A stretch of DNA of 57,737 bases from Variovorax sp. KBW07 (GTDB lineage Bacteria > Pseudomonadota > Gammaproteobacteria > Burkholderiales > Burkholderiaceae_C): NCBI RefSeq assembly GCF_003852515.1, contig NZ_QAJK01000145.1, forward strand, positions 1 through 57,737, read 5' to 3'. A program made the position numbers and the translations under genes. This document shows positions 19,782-28,418 of this stretch, one piece after another; within the stretch, counting starts at the first letter, position 1, and the number at the start of each line of letters is the position of its first letter. A model generated the notes under the pieces. It did no database searches. It had not been told where the DNA came from and saw only the letters and a list, made by a program, of their open reading frames with translations.

Positions 19782-21617
19782 TCAGCCCTTGCTGTTGCCG
19801 GGCGTGGTGCCCGCGACCAGAAGCTTCTCGACCCAGCTTCGCAATGCATCGACTTCAACCGGCTTGTGCAGCACCGGGATCGAACGTGCCGCGGCTTCGA
19901 TCAGGCGCGCCGGATCGGTGTCGCCACTGACCAGCAGCGCGGGAATGCCGTCGTCGTTGTATTCCTCGTGCACGCGGTCGATGGCTTCGATGCCCGTCTC
20001 GTGCTCTCGCAGCCGATAGTCGCTCACGATCAGGTTCGGCTTGCCCGGCACGTCGGCAATCAATGCGACCAGTTCGTCCACACCCGCGGCGGCAACCACG
20101 CGATGGCCCCAGCTTTCGAGCAGCAGCTGCAGGCCTTCGCGGTTCTGCGCGTCGTCGTCGACCACCAATATCAACTGCCCCTTGCTCGGCCTTGCATCGA
20201 GAAGCTGCAAGCTGATGGTGTCTGCAGCAGCGGCACCACCACTTCCACCACCGAACGCCCCTGCCTCGACCGGCGGTTCCACAGCCGATGCCCGCTTCGC
20301 TTCGACACTCAACAGAAAGGCCGTGCCGCGCCCCTCGACGGAGCGCATCGCCAGCGCATGCCCCAGCAGCGCCGCCGTGCGCCGCACGATGGCCAGGCCC
20401 AGCCCCAGGCCCTTGCTGCGGTCGCGCTCGGGGTTCTGCAGCTGATGGAACTCCCAGAAGATGCGCTCGTGCTCGTGCGGCGGAATGCCGGGGCCCGTGT
20501 CCCACACCTCGATGCGGACACTGCCGCCGCGTGCGCGGCAGCCGATCAGCACGCGACCGCTGCGCGTGTGCGCGATGGCATTGCTGACCAGGTTGCGCAG
20601 GATGCGTTCCAGCAGCATCGGGTCCGAGTGAACCAGTGCCTTGCAGCCGCGCACCTTCAGCGCGAGCCCTTTCTGCTGGGCCTGCGGTGTGTACTCCGTG
20701 CGCATCTGGTCCAGCAAACGGTCGAGCGCAAAGTTCTGCAGACGCGGATGAATCACCCCCGCGTCGAGCCGCGAAATGTTGAGCAGCGCATCGAACAGAT
20801 GCCCCATCGCCGCGCTGGCCTTGGTGATGTTCTCGACCAGGTAGCGGCCGTGCACCGACACGCGCTCGTTCGCGAGCAGCCCGAGAAAAAGGCTCATCGC
20901 ATGCACCGGCTGCCGCAGGTCGTGGCTGGCGGCCGCGAGAAAGCGCGACTTCTCCAGATCGCTGCGCTCGGCGGCTTCTTTTTCGAGGCGCACCTGCTGC
21001 AGCAGCGCGAGATTTTCATAGCCCAGCTGCAGCGCATTCAGGTGCGTCCTGTTCATGCGATGGATGAACGCCACCGTCGCCACGAGGTAGGCAATGCCGC
21101 TCGCGACCAGCGCCACATTCACTGCCGACGGCTGGACCGCGAGCGCGATGAAGGTCGGTGCGAAGGTCGGCACCAGGAACGCATACACCGCCGGCAGCAC
21201 CATGTAGTTCGAGTAGATCGCGCCCGTGCCGAGGCCGAACAGAACCACGATGAAGAACAGCTGGTACTCGAGCGGAACGAAGAACGTCCAGTACGCGAAC
21301 GGCAGCCCCCACAGCATGCCCGACGCCAGGTTGCCGGCCACCATCTGCCGCAACCACCGCTCGCCGGCGCCGGGGCGATGGCTGATGCGGTGGTAGTGCA
21401 GCATGGCGACCAGCCTGAAGGCCGCGACCACCACGGAGGCGCACAGCCAGACCACCACCTGCGTCTTCGGAACCACCGCGAGCATCACGTAGGCCACCAC
21501 GCAAGCCGAGATGACCGACCCCGCCAGCGCGAACGGGAAGCTGCGCAGCAGCACCGACACCTGCACCTCGAAAACACGTTGACGGTCGTCGAGGGGCTGG
21601 GTCGGGTTGGTGGTCAT
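19782..21617 (-). CDS. hybrid sensor histidine kinase with C-terminal receiver
   Basis: A 611-residue membrane kinase. The N-terminal 200 residues contain about six hydrophobic segments with little periplasmic loop, so sensing is probably intramembrane. The HisKA segment has the phospho-acceptor His in ASHDLRQPVH. The ATPase domain has NLVSNA, DTGPGIP and GLGLGLAIVRR. The C-terminal receiver has VVDDD, the acceptor Asp in VSDYRL and Lys in LHKPV. No separate response regulator or DNA-binding output is adjacent, so its partner is elsewhere. The start ATG overlaps no other gene. Confidence 0.92.
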   Translation of the reverse strand: MTTNPTQPLDDRQRVFEVQVSVLLRSFPFALAGSVISACVVAYVMLAVVPKTQVVVWLCASVVVAAFRLVAMLHYHRISHRPGAGERWLRQMVAGNLASGMLWGLPFAYWTFFVPLEYQLFFIVVLFGLGTGAIYSNYMVLPAVYAFLVPTFAPTFIALAVQPSAVNVALVASGIAYLVATVAFIHRMNRTHLNALQLGYENLALLQQVRLEKEAAERSDLEKSRFLAAASHDLRQPVHAMSLFLGLLANERVSVHGRYLVENITKASAAMGHLFDALLNISRLDAGVIHPRLQNFALDRLLDQMRTEYTPQAQQKGLALKVRGCKALVHSDPMLLERILRNLVSNAIAHTRSGRVLIGCRARGGSVRIEVWDTGPGIPPHEHERIFWEFHQLQNPERDRSKGLGLGLAIVRRTAALLGHALAMRSVEGRGTAFLLSVEAKRASAVEPPVEAGAFGGGSGGAAAADTISLQLLDARPSKGQLILVVDDDAQNREGLQLLLESWGHRVVAAAGVDELVALIADVPGKPNLIVSDYRLREHETGIEAIDRVHEEYNDDGIPALLVSGDTDPARLIEAAARSIPVLHKPVEVDALRSWVEKLLVAGTTPGNSKG

Positions 21618-21679
21618 GCGGGGGTGGGTTTCGGCCCCGCTTCAACGAGGGGGCCGATTCAACGGGACTGGCGGGGCGC

Positions 21680-21955
21680 TCAGTCGTCGGAGTCGCTGTC
21701 CGACTCGCCTTCGTCCGTGTCTTCTTCCGCGCGGCGAACCGTCACGAAATTCGTCGCGTCTTCCACGAACGCCATCAGCTTTTCATCAGGCGCCATGCCG
21801 CGGACTTCCGTCTGCGGGCCGTCGCCGTTTTTATAGTCGACCTGAACCAATGCAAAGCATGCCAGGGGTTCTTCCATCTCGCCGTCTTCACCGCCGTCGT
21901 AGACAGCCACCCAGCCCTCGGCAGGCATGATTTGCAGGATCTTCACTTCTTCCAT
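21680..21955 (-). CDS. small acidic hypothetical protein
   Basis: A 91-residue cytoplasmic protein with GGAG eight bases before the ATG. A beta-rich N-terminal part (WVAVYDGG, FALVQVDYK) is followed by a very acidic tail of alternating Asp, Glu and Ser. I recognise no family. It is divergent from the SGNH hydrolase gene. Confidence 0.65.
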   Translation of the reverse strand: MEEVKILQIMPAEGWVAVYDGGEDGEMEEPLACFALVQVDYKNGDGPQTEVRGMAPDEKLMAFVEDATNFVTVRRAEEDTDEGESDSDSDD

Positions 21956-22022
21956 CGATTCGCTCCAAAGCTCGAAAATTTACGTTGCGCCGCGCAGCAT
22001 ATCCGATGAAAAAAGAGCCCCG

Positions 22023-22646
22023 ATGACGCACACAGCATCGGTGGCAAGCTCGGCGATATCGCTGCCCGATCCGTCGCAACGCAGGCGCATGCAAAGCGAT
22101 GAAACTGGAGTACTTCTCTTGACGCCTTTCGACCTGATCCGCGCCGCCCTCATGCCCTCGGCCAGGCCGAATGGCTTTCTCGTGCCGGGCCTGCTGCTCT
22201 ACGGCGACAGCATCATGGCGAACGGCATCGCGCATCGCCTGCAGGCAGCCGGCGTGTTGGTGAACGACCTGTCGCAGCCCGGTGATACCGCGGCCAATGC
22301 ATGGCGCCGGTTTGCGTATGACCTTCGCAACATGCAGACCGTCGTCCTTCAACACGGGACGAACGATCTGTCGGGAGGGCGCGACCCGGTGCCGTACATG
22401 CGCCTCATGGCGAAGCGCGCGATGGCGGAAGGCCGGCGCGTGGTGTTCACCGGCATCACGCATCGGGAGCTGCCCGTGGCGTACAGCTGGCAGCGGGCGA
22501 ACGACGACATCAAGGCGCTTGCTGTGGCGCTGAAGTGCACGCATGCCGGGTGGGACGGCGTTGCGTACTCTTCCGATGACTTGATACACCCCGATGCGGC
22601 GATGGCGGATCGGCTTGTGGGCCGGCTTGTGGAGGCTCTTGCTTGA
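22023..22646 (+). CDS. SGNH/GDSL-family hydrolase
   Basis: A 207-residue protein. Block I is LLYGDSIMANG (nucleophile Ser), block III is QHGTNDLSGG (oxyanion Asn), and block V is DDLIHPDAAM (catalytic Asp and His). This is a complete SGNH set, predicting an esterase or lysophospholipase-like activity. There is no clear signal peptide; the first 40 residues are polar and variable. The ATG at 22023 is preceded by a weak AGAG. Confidence 0.85.
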   Translation: MTHTASVASSAISLPDPSQRRRMQSDETGVLLLTPFDLIRAALMPSARPNGFLVPGLLLYGDSIMANGIAHRLQAAGVLVNDLSQPGDTAANAWRRFAYDLRNMQTVVLQHGTNDLSGGRDPVPYMRLMAKRAMAEGRRVVFTGITHRELPVAYSWQRANDDIKALAVALKCTHAGWDGVAYSSDDLIHPDAAMADRLVGRLVEALA

Positions 22647-22703
22647 TAGCAAGCGCCCCTGTTCCTTATGATCCGCGTCGCGGCGAAAACATGGGAGCAA
22701 TCA

Positions 22704-23594
22704 GTGCCAACCGAGAAAATTTGGTGTCCATACACGGACGCCGAGATCGACGAAACGTCAACCTCGCCAGAACACATCATCCCGTTGTCATTGGGTGGCT
22801 CGAACAGTTTCATCGTCCCCGTCCAGCGCGAGTTCAACGCGAAAGTAGGAAGCACGATTGACGGCGCTCTCGCGAACGATCTCATGGTCAAGGGGAGACG
22901 ACGTGATCTCGACGCCCGCGGACACAGCAAGAGCCCGGCATTTCCCGTGCTCAAAAAATCCAGGATGAGTGAAGATGGGCGACCAGTGCAGGTGTCTTTT
23001 CCTCCTGACGGATTCAAGGTATGGGACTCCCGAGAAAATCGGGTAATGCGCGAGGAAGAAATTGCAGGCCAGCAGTTCGAGTCTTCGTTCACGATCGACC
23101 GGCACACCCGGCTGAAGTTCGTGGCCAAGGTTGCACTTTCGGCGGGTCAATTTATCTATGGCGACCTGTTCAGGCAGCACGTCAGACACAACGAGCTCAG
23201 GGCGACAATGAATCTGACCCCCTCTACTCCACGAGAGACATTTGCCGGATTCGAGACACTCGGCTATGACGAATTCAGCCCCGTGGCTGATGGAGACGCG
23301 AAGCAGGTAGTTCTTGATCGCTTCTTGTGCGAAACCGTGAAGGGATCGTGCGTCATGGCCATACCTGGCCCGCGAAATCTCGGCTTCGTTGTGGGAGTCC
23401 TCGGTAAATGGACTGGAACGCTCAATGTTCCGGCTGTCACGGACACGTTCCCCAGCCTGGACGACCACGATCTGGGGCATGTGATCACGCTCGTTGACGG
23501 GAAGATGGAGCGGCTGTCGTATCGGGCGTTCGTCGGCCGCGCCCGGCCCATACAAGACGCCGCCGCGCTGGACGCTCAAGACACCTCTGCTTGA
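22704..23594 (+). CDS. HNH-endonuclease-like protein
   Basis: A 296-residue protein. Its N-terminus reads WCPYTDAEI then EHIIPLSLGGSNS and REFNAKVGS, the order of an HNH nuclease (His, Asn, then Lys/Gly loop) of the EHIIP-LGG class. The remaining 230 residues are unfamiliar, with mixed alpha/beta content and no membrane segment. GC content is visibly lower (about 55 percent in sampled stretches) than neighbours, and the gene lies just before a tRNA gene, which together suggest acquired DNA. The GTG at 22704 has GGGAG upstream. An ATG 12 codons earlier has no ribosome site. It could belong to phage defence or a mobile element. Confidence 0.72.
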   Translation: MPTEKIWCPYTDAEIDETSTSPEHIIPLSLGGSNSFIVPVQREFNAKVGSTIDGALANDLMVKGRRRDLDARGHSKSPAFPVLKKSRMSEDGRPVQVSFPPDGFKVWDSRENRVMREEEIAGQQFESSFTIDRHTRLKFVAKVALSAGQFIYGDLFRQHVRHNELRATMNLTPSTPRETFAGFETLGYDEFSPVADGDAKQVVLDRFLCETVKGSCVMAIPGPRNLGFVVGVLGKWTGTLNVPAVTDTFPSLDDHDLGHVITLVDGKMERLSYRAFVGRARPIQDAAALDAQDTSA

Positions 23595-23776
23595 GGCAAG
23601 TTTGCTTCCGTGCAGTTTCTATCGAAAAAGCCACGCCTAAACCTACGCCAACTTACCGGGCAGAGGGGTGCGGCTGTGCGATACCGAGAACACCGTCGAG
23701 GCCAGGAATCCCTGCTTTCCTCTGTAGAATCGCGCTCTTGGGTCGACAGCTCGTTGCACATCAACGGGTTGCAGAT

Positions 23777-23850
23777 GCGGGTGTAGTTCAATGGTAGAAC
23801 GGCAGCTTCCCAAGCTTCATACGAGGGTTCGATTCCCTTCACCCGCTCCA
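23777..23850 (+). tRNA. tRNA-Gly(CCC)
   Basis: A full 74-base cloverleaf: acceptor GCGGGTG/CACCCGC, D arm GTTC-AATGGTA-GAAC, anticodon loop TTCCCAA (anticodon CCC), T loop TTCGATT and encoded CCA. The anticodon stem GCAGC/GCTTC has one C-U mismatch (positions 28 and 42). The 180 bases either side show no other RNA. Confidence 0.95.
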
Positions 23851-24029
23851 ACCGATCATCCAGATCGATCCTGAAATTCCTGATTTCACTGCGCAGATGG
23901 TTTGAGATTGCCAATCTCCCATTTCATGCCTGATCGACTGCCACAGCCTCCCAATCCCAGCACAAGCTGACCCGCAACGGGTCCGACCGCGACTGAGCCA
24001 CCATCAGCGCGACACACCGCCTCACCCCC

Positions 24030-27000
24030 TCACGGCTTGCCCGCCCCCGGCACGATCCTGCACAGCTTCGCCTGCCCTTCCATGTTCTCGACCGCCGCAT
24101 GCGACAGGTGCCAGCCCAGCGGGAAATGAACGCCCTTCGGCAACAGGTTGACCGCGGTGACCGGCTCGATGTTCGCGAGCGCGGCCTTGCCTCCCATGGC
24201 CAGCCGAGCCTGCACGATGGCGTCGCCCTCTCGGGCCTCGGCCAGGCGCCCGCTGGCTCCGACGCCGCTGGTGTTGATGACGGCGAGCAGCGGCCCGATC
24301 AGGTCAAGATACGGCGTCCTGCCGCGCGCGCACAACGGACGGGCCGGCTGGTAGCGTGCGCCGATGGGCGTGGCGCAGGCGCTGTCTTCCGGTGGCATGA
24401 CCTGCGCGCCGGTGGGCTGTTCGATTTCTCCGCAGTTGTTCGCTGCGGCCGCGCCCGGATCGGCCTCGTTGCGAATCATCAGCACGCGGGGCACAAGGTT
24501 CTCCTTGAGCCATGTGCGCTGGCCGGACGGTATCGCGGCGCAGGGTCCGGGCGCGGTGGCGGCGCCGTTGTTCCGTGGGCCGGCCAGGCAGGTTCCCAGC
24601 GCCCGCACGAGGTCTGAGGTGGACTGCGCGCCGCCGTTGTCGAAGTAGCCGCCATCGGCCAGGTGGCCGCAGATCCTGGTCGCGGCGGCCGGGGAATTCT
24701 TGTTGTCCGGCACCACGGGCGCGTCGGGGCCGCGATGGTCGCAAAGGTAAGCCGGCGTCTTCAGCCCGCCTATCGCATTCACATAGGGGAATCGCGCCGC
24801 GTTGTGGGCCGCCGCGCCCAGCGGCATGTCGGCCCCCACCAGGCCCAGCTGGTCCTTGCTGCCGGGAAAGTCGGCCTGCGAGACCACCAGTTCGCTTGCG
24901 ATGGCGCGCTCGCCGGTTTCCACCCAGGTCGCGTTCAGCAGCAGATAGGGCACGTGGGTTCCTTCATTGCCGCCGCTGGTGTCGTCGTGGTGCAACTCGC
25001 GAATACCCTTTCTCAGCCTTGGCGCGCCGACCTCCATGGTCTGCTCGAACCACGCGCCGCGCGACATGAAGCCGCAGCCGGGGGTCTTGCACAGGCCGCT
25101 GGGCACGAGCCGGCCGAGCAGGTCTTCGAACATCCACGAAGACAGCAGCGGCGACAGAAGATCGGTCCGGGCAAATTGGTTGATGCAGCGCTCGGGGCTC
25201 TTGCCATCGGGCGGCTTCGCGCACGCCCGGTACACCGCCGCCCCGACCGCACCGCCGGAAACACCCGAAATCGCAAAGCTGCGCTGCGCGAAAGTCGGGT
25301 CTTCGGTTTCAAGGCTCTGCAAGGCCAGCGCGGTCCACATGGCGGCGCGAATGCCGCCGCCCTCGCTCGACACGAAGTACACGTCGTAGCCGCCCGTTGT
25401 GGGGTTGACCGGAATCTTCGGTTGGCACGCGCCGTTGTCGCCCGGTGCGTTGCACAAGATGCGCAACCACTTCGCAAGCGCCGCATCGAGCGGCACCGCC
25501 GGCGCAACATGGGCCTGTGCCTGCGCTTGCTGCACATCGCCAGGCCTGCGTGCCGTGGCAAGAAAATTCCCCGCCATGACGACGGCGGCCAGCACGGGCA
25601 ACGTCAGCAGCAACGGCCAATACGTCTTCCACACGGTGGCACTGCCGGGGTTTCGCGCGCGTGCCATGGCCCATCGGTACGCCACCGCCATCACGCCGCC
25701 CAGCAGCGCGGTGCAGGCCAGCATGCGGATGCCGCCCCACTGGCTGGTGTCGCCCGGCAGCGGTCCGGGCCAGACGATGTGGTTGTCGGTCAGGCCGGCC
25801 AGGCCGAGCACGCCGACCCACACGAAGATCAGCACCACCCACGGCACCGCGCCATAGACCTCGAGCAGCGACAGCCATCCGAAGACGCAGAGCCAGAAGG
25901 TCAGCGACAGCAGGATGATGGGAAAAGCCATCGACGGAAAGTAGTCGCCGCTGCGGCCGGGCAGCACGTCGATGAGCCGGCACAGCAGCACCATGCCGAG
26001 CGCGGCCAGCGGTAGCAGGTACGGCGTGAGCTTGCCCAGGAAGTTGTACTTCACGCTTTCGGGGGCGCGGCGCTGTTTCGACGCTCCGGGTGCTCCGGGC
26101 GGGCCGGGCAACGGCTTCACTTCGAGCAGGCCGAACCGGGTGCTCCATTCCTTCCAGTCGATGCAGTCGTAGTACCCGCCATGCGAGCCGCGTTCGGCAC
26201 GCCGCCAGATGAAGCCGCCCGCCGCAAACACCGCGAGCACGGCGAACGCCACCACGCCGAGGCTGGGCAGCAGGCAGGTCAACCAGCTGGCCGTTGCGGC
26301 GTCGTGCATGTGCGCGCCGACCTGCGCCTTCGCAAGGTCCTGCAGCACGTTGGCGCACAGCACCACCACGAGCACCACCGGCAGCAGCGCCAGGCAGCGG
26401 GCCCAGTCCCTGGCGAAGTCGTCTTCGTAGCGCTTGCCCGGCAACACTTCTCCCAACCCCGAGCTGGGTGTCACCCCGCCCACGGACCGCAGGTGGCACA
26501 CGCTGCGCGTCCACAGCCAGCAGGCGAACACGAGCAATGCAAGGGCCAGCACGGAAGCCGCAAAGACCGCCACGGAGCCCAGCAGCAGCCCGATGGCACC
26601 GCTCCATTCGATGGGGCCGCCAGGCACCGGCTTGCCGTCCCAGCTCACGTGAATCATCGTGAAGAAGCGCGGCACGAAAGAAGCCGTGGACGCGATGATG
26701 TCGCGCGACTGGTCCATGACCACGGTCAGCGCGGCAAGCAACGCGATCGCGGCCAGCACGTAGCGGCTGCGCACGAAGCAATCGAAGATGGCCGCGCGCA
26801 GGTTGGCGCGCAGCATCGAGCGCTGCGCGTTGCCGGGCCGGTCCGGGCGAATCGACAGCACCACGCCGAAGAGCCAGCAGATGCCACCGGCGGCCAGCAC
26901 CAGCAGCACCACGCCGATGAGCAATGACTTGGACCGGTTGGCGGCGCAACCCAGCCGGCCGAGCCAGCTCGCGCTGCCGGTCGGCGCGCAGGCGTCGGTG

Positions 27001-27659
27001 CCGAAGTACATGGCGGCCATCAACGCCGCCAGCGCGCCCGCCCAGAAAACCAGGGGCCGCGCGCCGATCTTCCACACGCGCAAGCCTGCAAGTTCCAAAA
27101 CGCCGACCAGCCCGAATGCGATGGCGATGCCTCCGATGCTCGCGCCCCAACCGCCCGTGCGAAGGAGCCCCAGCAGGTTCTCCAGCAGGTCGGCGCCCAC
27201 CAGCATCAGCACGGGAACCCAGAAGAGCGCGAACCAGCGGCGCCCCGCTGCGCTGGCCTTGCCGGTGTCGTCGTCCAGCGCGTTGGCAATCACCCAGCCG
27301 GCCTTCAGGAAAAAGGCGGCATAGATCGGCACGAAGAACACGCTGTCGAGCACAAGGTAGGTTCTTGCCAGCCAGATGACCTGGCAGCGGCGCCACAGCT
27401 CCAGCAAGGCGAGCACCGGGCCCGACGCGCCATCGTCGGCCCATGCGACGAAATCCGCGATGCCCCAGCCGGTGCGAACGTAGAGCATCGACTGGATGAG
27501 CAGCAGGATGGCCGCGGCGCCCACCAGCACGACGCCCAGCACCCGCGCGCTCCCGAAGACGAAGCGCACGCCTTTGCCGAGCTTGCTGTCGGCGACGGCT
27601 GAAAAATCGAAGCCGGCCCAGGAAAGTCCGCCGTCTCTTTCAATCGACCCGGTTGCCAT
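24030..27659 (-). CDS. large membrane protein with C-terminal patatin-like phospholipase domain
   Basis: A 1,209-residue protein. The first about 730 residues hold ten or more hydrophobic segments separated by short charged loops. The C-terminal domain carries the patatin set: oxyanion EGGGIR near 766, nucleophile Ser near 799 in SGVSGGA and the dyad Asp near 1004 in DGGYFDNGG. Patatins hydrolyse acyl chains of phospholipids. Ten or more membrane spans before the lipase are unusual. GAGGGG precedes the ATG. It has no operon partner on its strand and diverges from the nuclease gene. The substrate and the side of the membrane where it acts are unknown. Confidence 0.85.
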   Translation of the reverse strand: MATGSIERDGGLSWAGFDFSAVADSKLGKGVRFVFGSARVLGVVLVGAAAILLLIQSMLYVRTGWGIADFVAWADDGASGPVLALLELWRRCQVIWLARTYLVLDSVFFVPIYAAFFLKAGWVIANALDDDTGKASAAGRRWFALFWVPVLMLVGADLLENLLGLLRTGGWGASIGGIAIAFGLVGVLELAGLRVWKIGARPLVFWAGALAALMAAMYFGTDACAPTGSASWLGRLGCAANRSKSLLIGVVLLVLAAGGICWLFGVVLSIRPDRPGNAQRSMLRANLRAAIFDCFVRSRYVLAAIALLAALTVVMDQSRDIIASTASFVPRFFTMIHVSWDGKPVPGGPIEWSGAIGLLLGSVAVFAASVLALALLVFACWLWTRSVCHLRSVGGVTPSSGLGEVLPGKRYEDDFARDWARCLALLPVVLVVVLCANVLQDLAKAQVGAHMHDAATASWLTCLLPSLGVVAFAVLAVFAAGGFIWRRAERGSHGGYYDCIDWKEWSTRFGLLEVKPLPGPPGAPGASKQRRAPESVKYNFLGKLTPYLLPLAALGMVLLCRLIDVLPGRSGDYFPSMAFPIILLSLTFWLCVFGWLSLLEVYGAVPWVVLIFVWVGVLGLAGLTDNHIVWPGPLPGDTSQWGGIRMLACTALLGGVMAVAYRWAMARARNPGSATVWKTYWPLLLTLPVLAAVVMAGNFLATARRPGDVQQAQAQAHVAPAVPLDAALAKWLRILCNAPGDNGACQPKIPVNPTTGGYDVYFVSSEGGGIRAAMWTALALQSLETEDPTFAQRSFAISGVSGGAVGAAVYRACAKPPDGKSPERCINQFARTDLLSPLLSSWMFEDLLGRLVPSGLCKTPGCGFMSRGAWFEQTMEVGAPRLRKGIRELHHDDTSGGNEGTHVPYLLLNATWVETGERAIASELVVSQADFPGSKDQLGLVGADMPLGAAAHNAARFPYVNAIGGLKTPAYLCDHRGPDAPVVPDNKNSPAAATRICGHLADGGYFDNGGAQSTSDLVRALGTCLAGPRNNGAATAPGPCAAIPSGQRTWLKENLVPRVLMIRNEADPGAAAANNCGEIEQPTGAQVMPPEDSACATPIGARYQPARPLCARGRTPYLDLIGPLLAVINTSGVGASGRLAEAREGDAIVQARLAMGGKAALANIEPVTAVNLLPKGVHFPLGWHLSHAAVENMEGQAKLCRIVPGAGKP

Positions 27660-27848
27660 TTCGCCCCTCGCTTTCTGCACGCGTCCGCGTGAGGAAATCC
27701 CTCGGATTCCATGGCTCCCTGACCGTCGGGCTCCGTCCGCCAGCGCGGCGGTGCCCGAGAATAGGAGCACCGCGGCAAGAAGAGAAGCCCTTTGATGGCG
27801 TCGCCAATGTAGGGGCCAATGCGCGCCGCGACAAGTCCACACAAGCCG

Positions 27849-28418
27849 ATGAAACTCCTTCGCCCCCTCTTCCTGGCCAGCCTGCTGGCCGCTCCCCTGT
27901 TGGCTTTCGCCGAGCCTCGCGAGTGCCTCGTGGTGGGCGTGCGCGACGGCGACTCGATCACCGCGCGTTGCGGCGAGCCCGACGCGTACGAGCAGCTCGA
28001 GGTGCGCCTGGCCGGCATCGACGCGCCGGAGATGCGGCAGCCCTTCGGCAGGCTCGCGAAGCAGGCGATGTCCGAGCTGGTCTACATGAAAGATGTCGAG
28101 CTCGACTGCATCAAGACCGAAAGCTACGGCCGCAGCATCTGCAAGATGATGGTGGCGCCCGACTCGGCGCCCGAGGGTCCGCTGACGCTCGATGCCGGGC
28201 TGGCCATGCTCACCACGGGCATGGCCTGGTGGTATCGGGCGTATGCGCACGAGCAGCCGCCGCAGGAGCGCGGGCAGTACGAGTTCGCCGAGTTCGAGGC
28301 CAAGGCAAAGCACGCCGGCCTGTGGCGCGACGCCGCGCCCATTGCGCCCTGGGACTGGCGCAAGACGCACCGCATCGAGCGCACGCCCCGGCGGCCCGAC
28401 GCCTCGCCTTTGCCCTGA
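27849..28418 (+). CDS. exported thermonuclease (SNase) family protein
   Basis: A 189-residue protein with a cleavable-looking leader (KLLRPLFLASLLAAPLLAFA). The SNase core follows: GVRDGDSITARC, VRLAGIDAPEMRQPFG with the catalytic Arg and Glu, and YGRSICKM with the second Arg. Family members cut DNA and RNA with Ca2+ outside the cytoplasm. A late ATG was chosen because it directly precedes the leader. Its stop is immediately next to the stop of the convergent acyl-CoA dehydrogenase gene. Confidence 0.88.
   Translation: MKLLRPLFLASLLAAPLLAFAEPRECLVVGVRDGDSITARCGEPDAYEQLEVRLAGIDAPEMRQPFGRLAKQAMSELVYMKDVELDCIKTESYGRSICKMMVAPDSAPEGPLTLDAGLAMLTTGMAWWYRAYAHEQPPQERGQYEFAEFEAKAKHAGLWRDAAPIAPWDWRKTHRIERTPRRPDASPLP

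Noticed and set aside
23777-24029. Integration site at the tRNA-Gly 3' end
   Set aside because: No second copy of the tRNA end was noticed in the window and no integrase gene is nearby.
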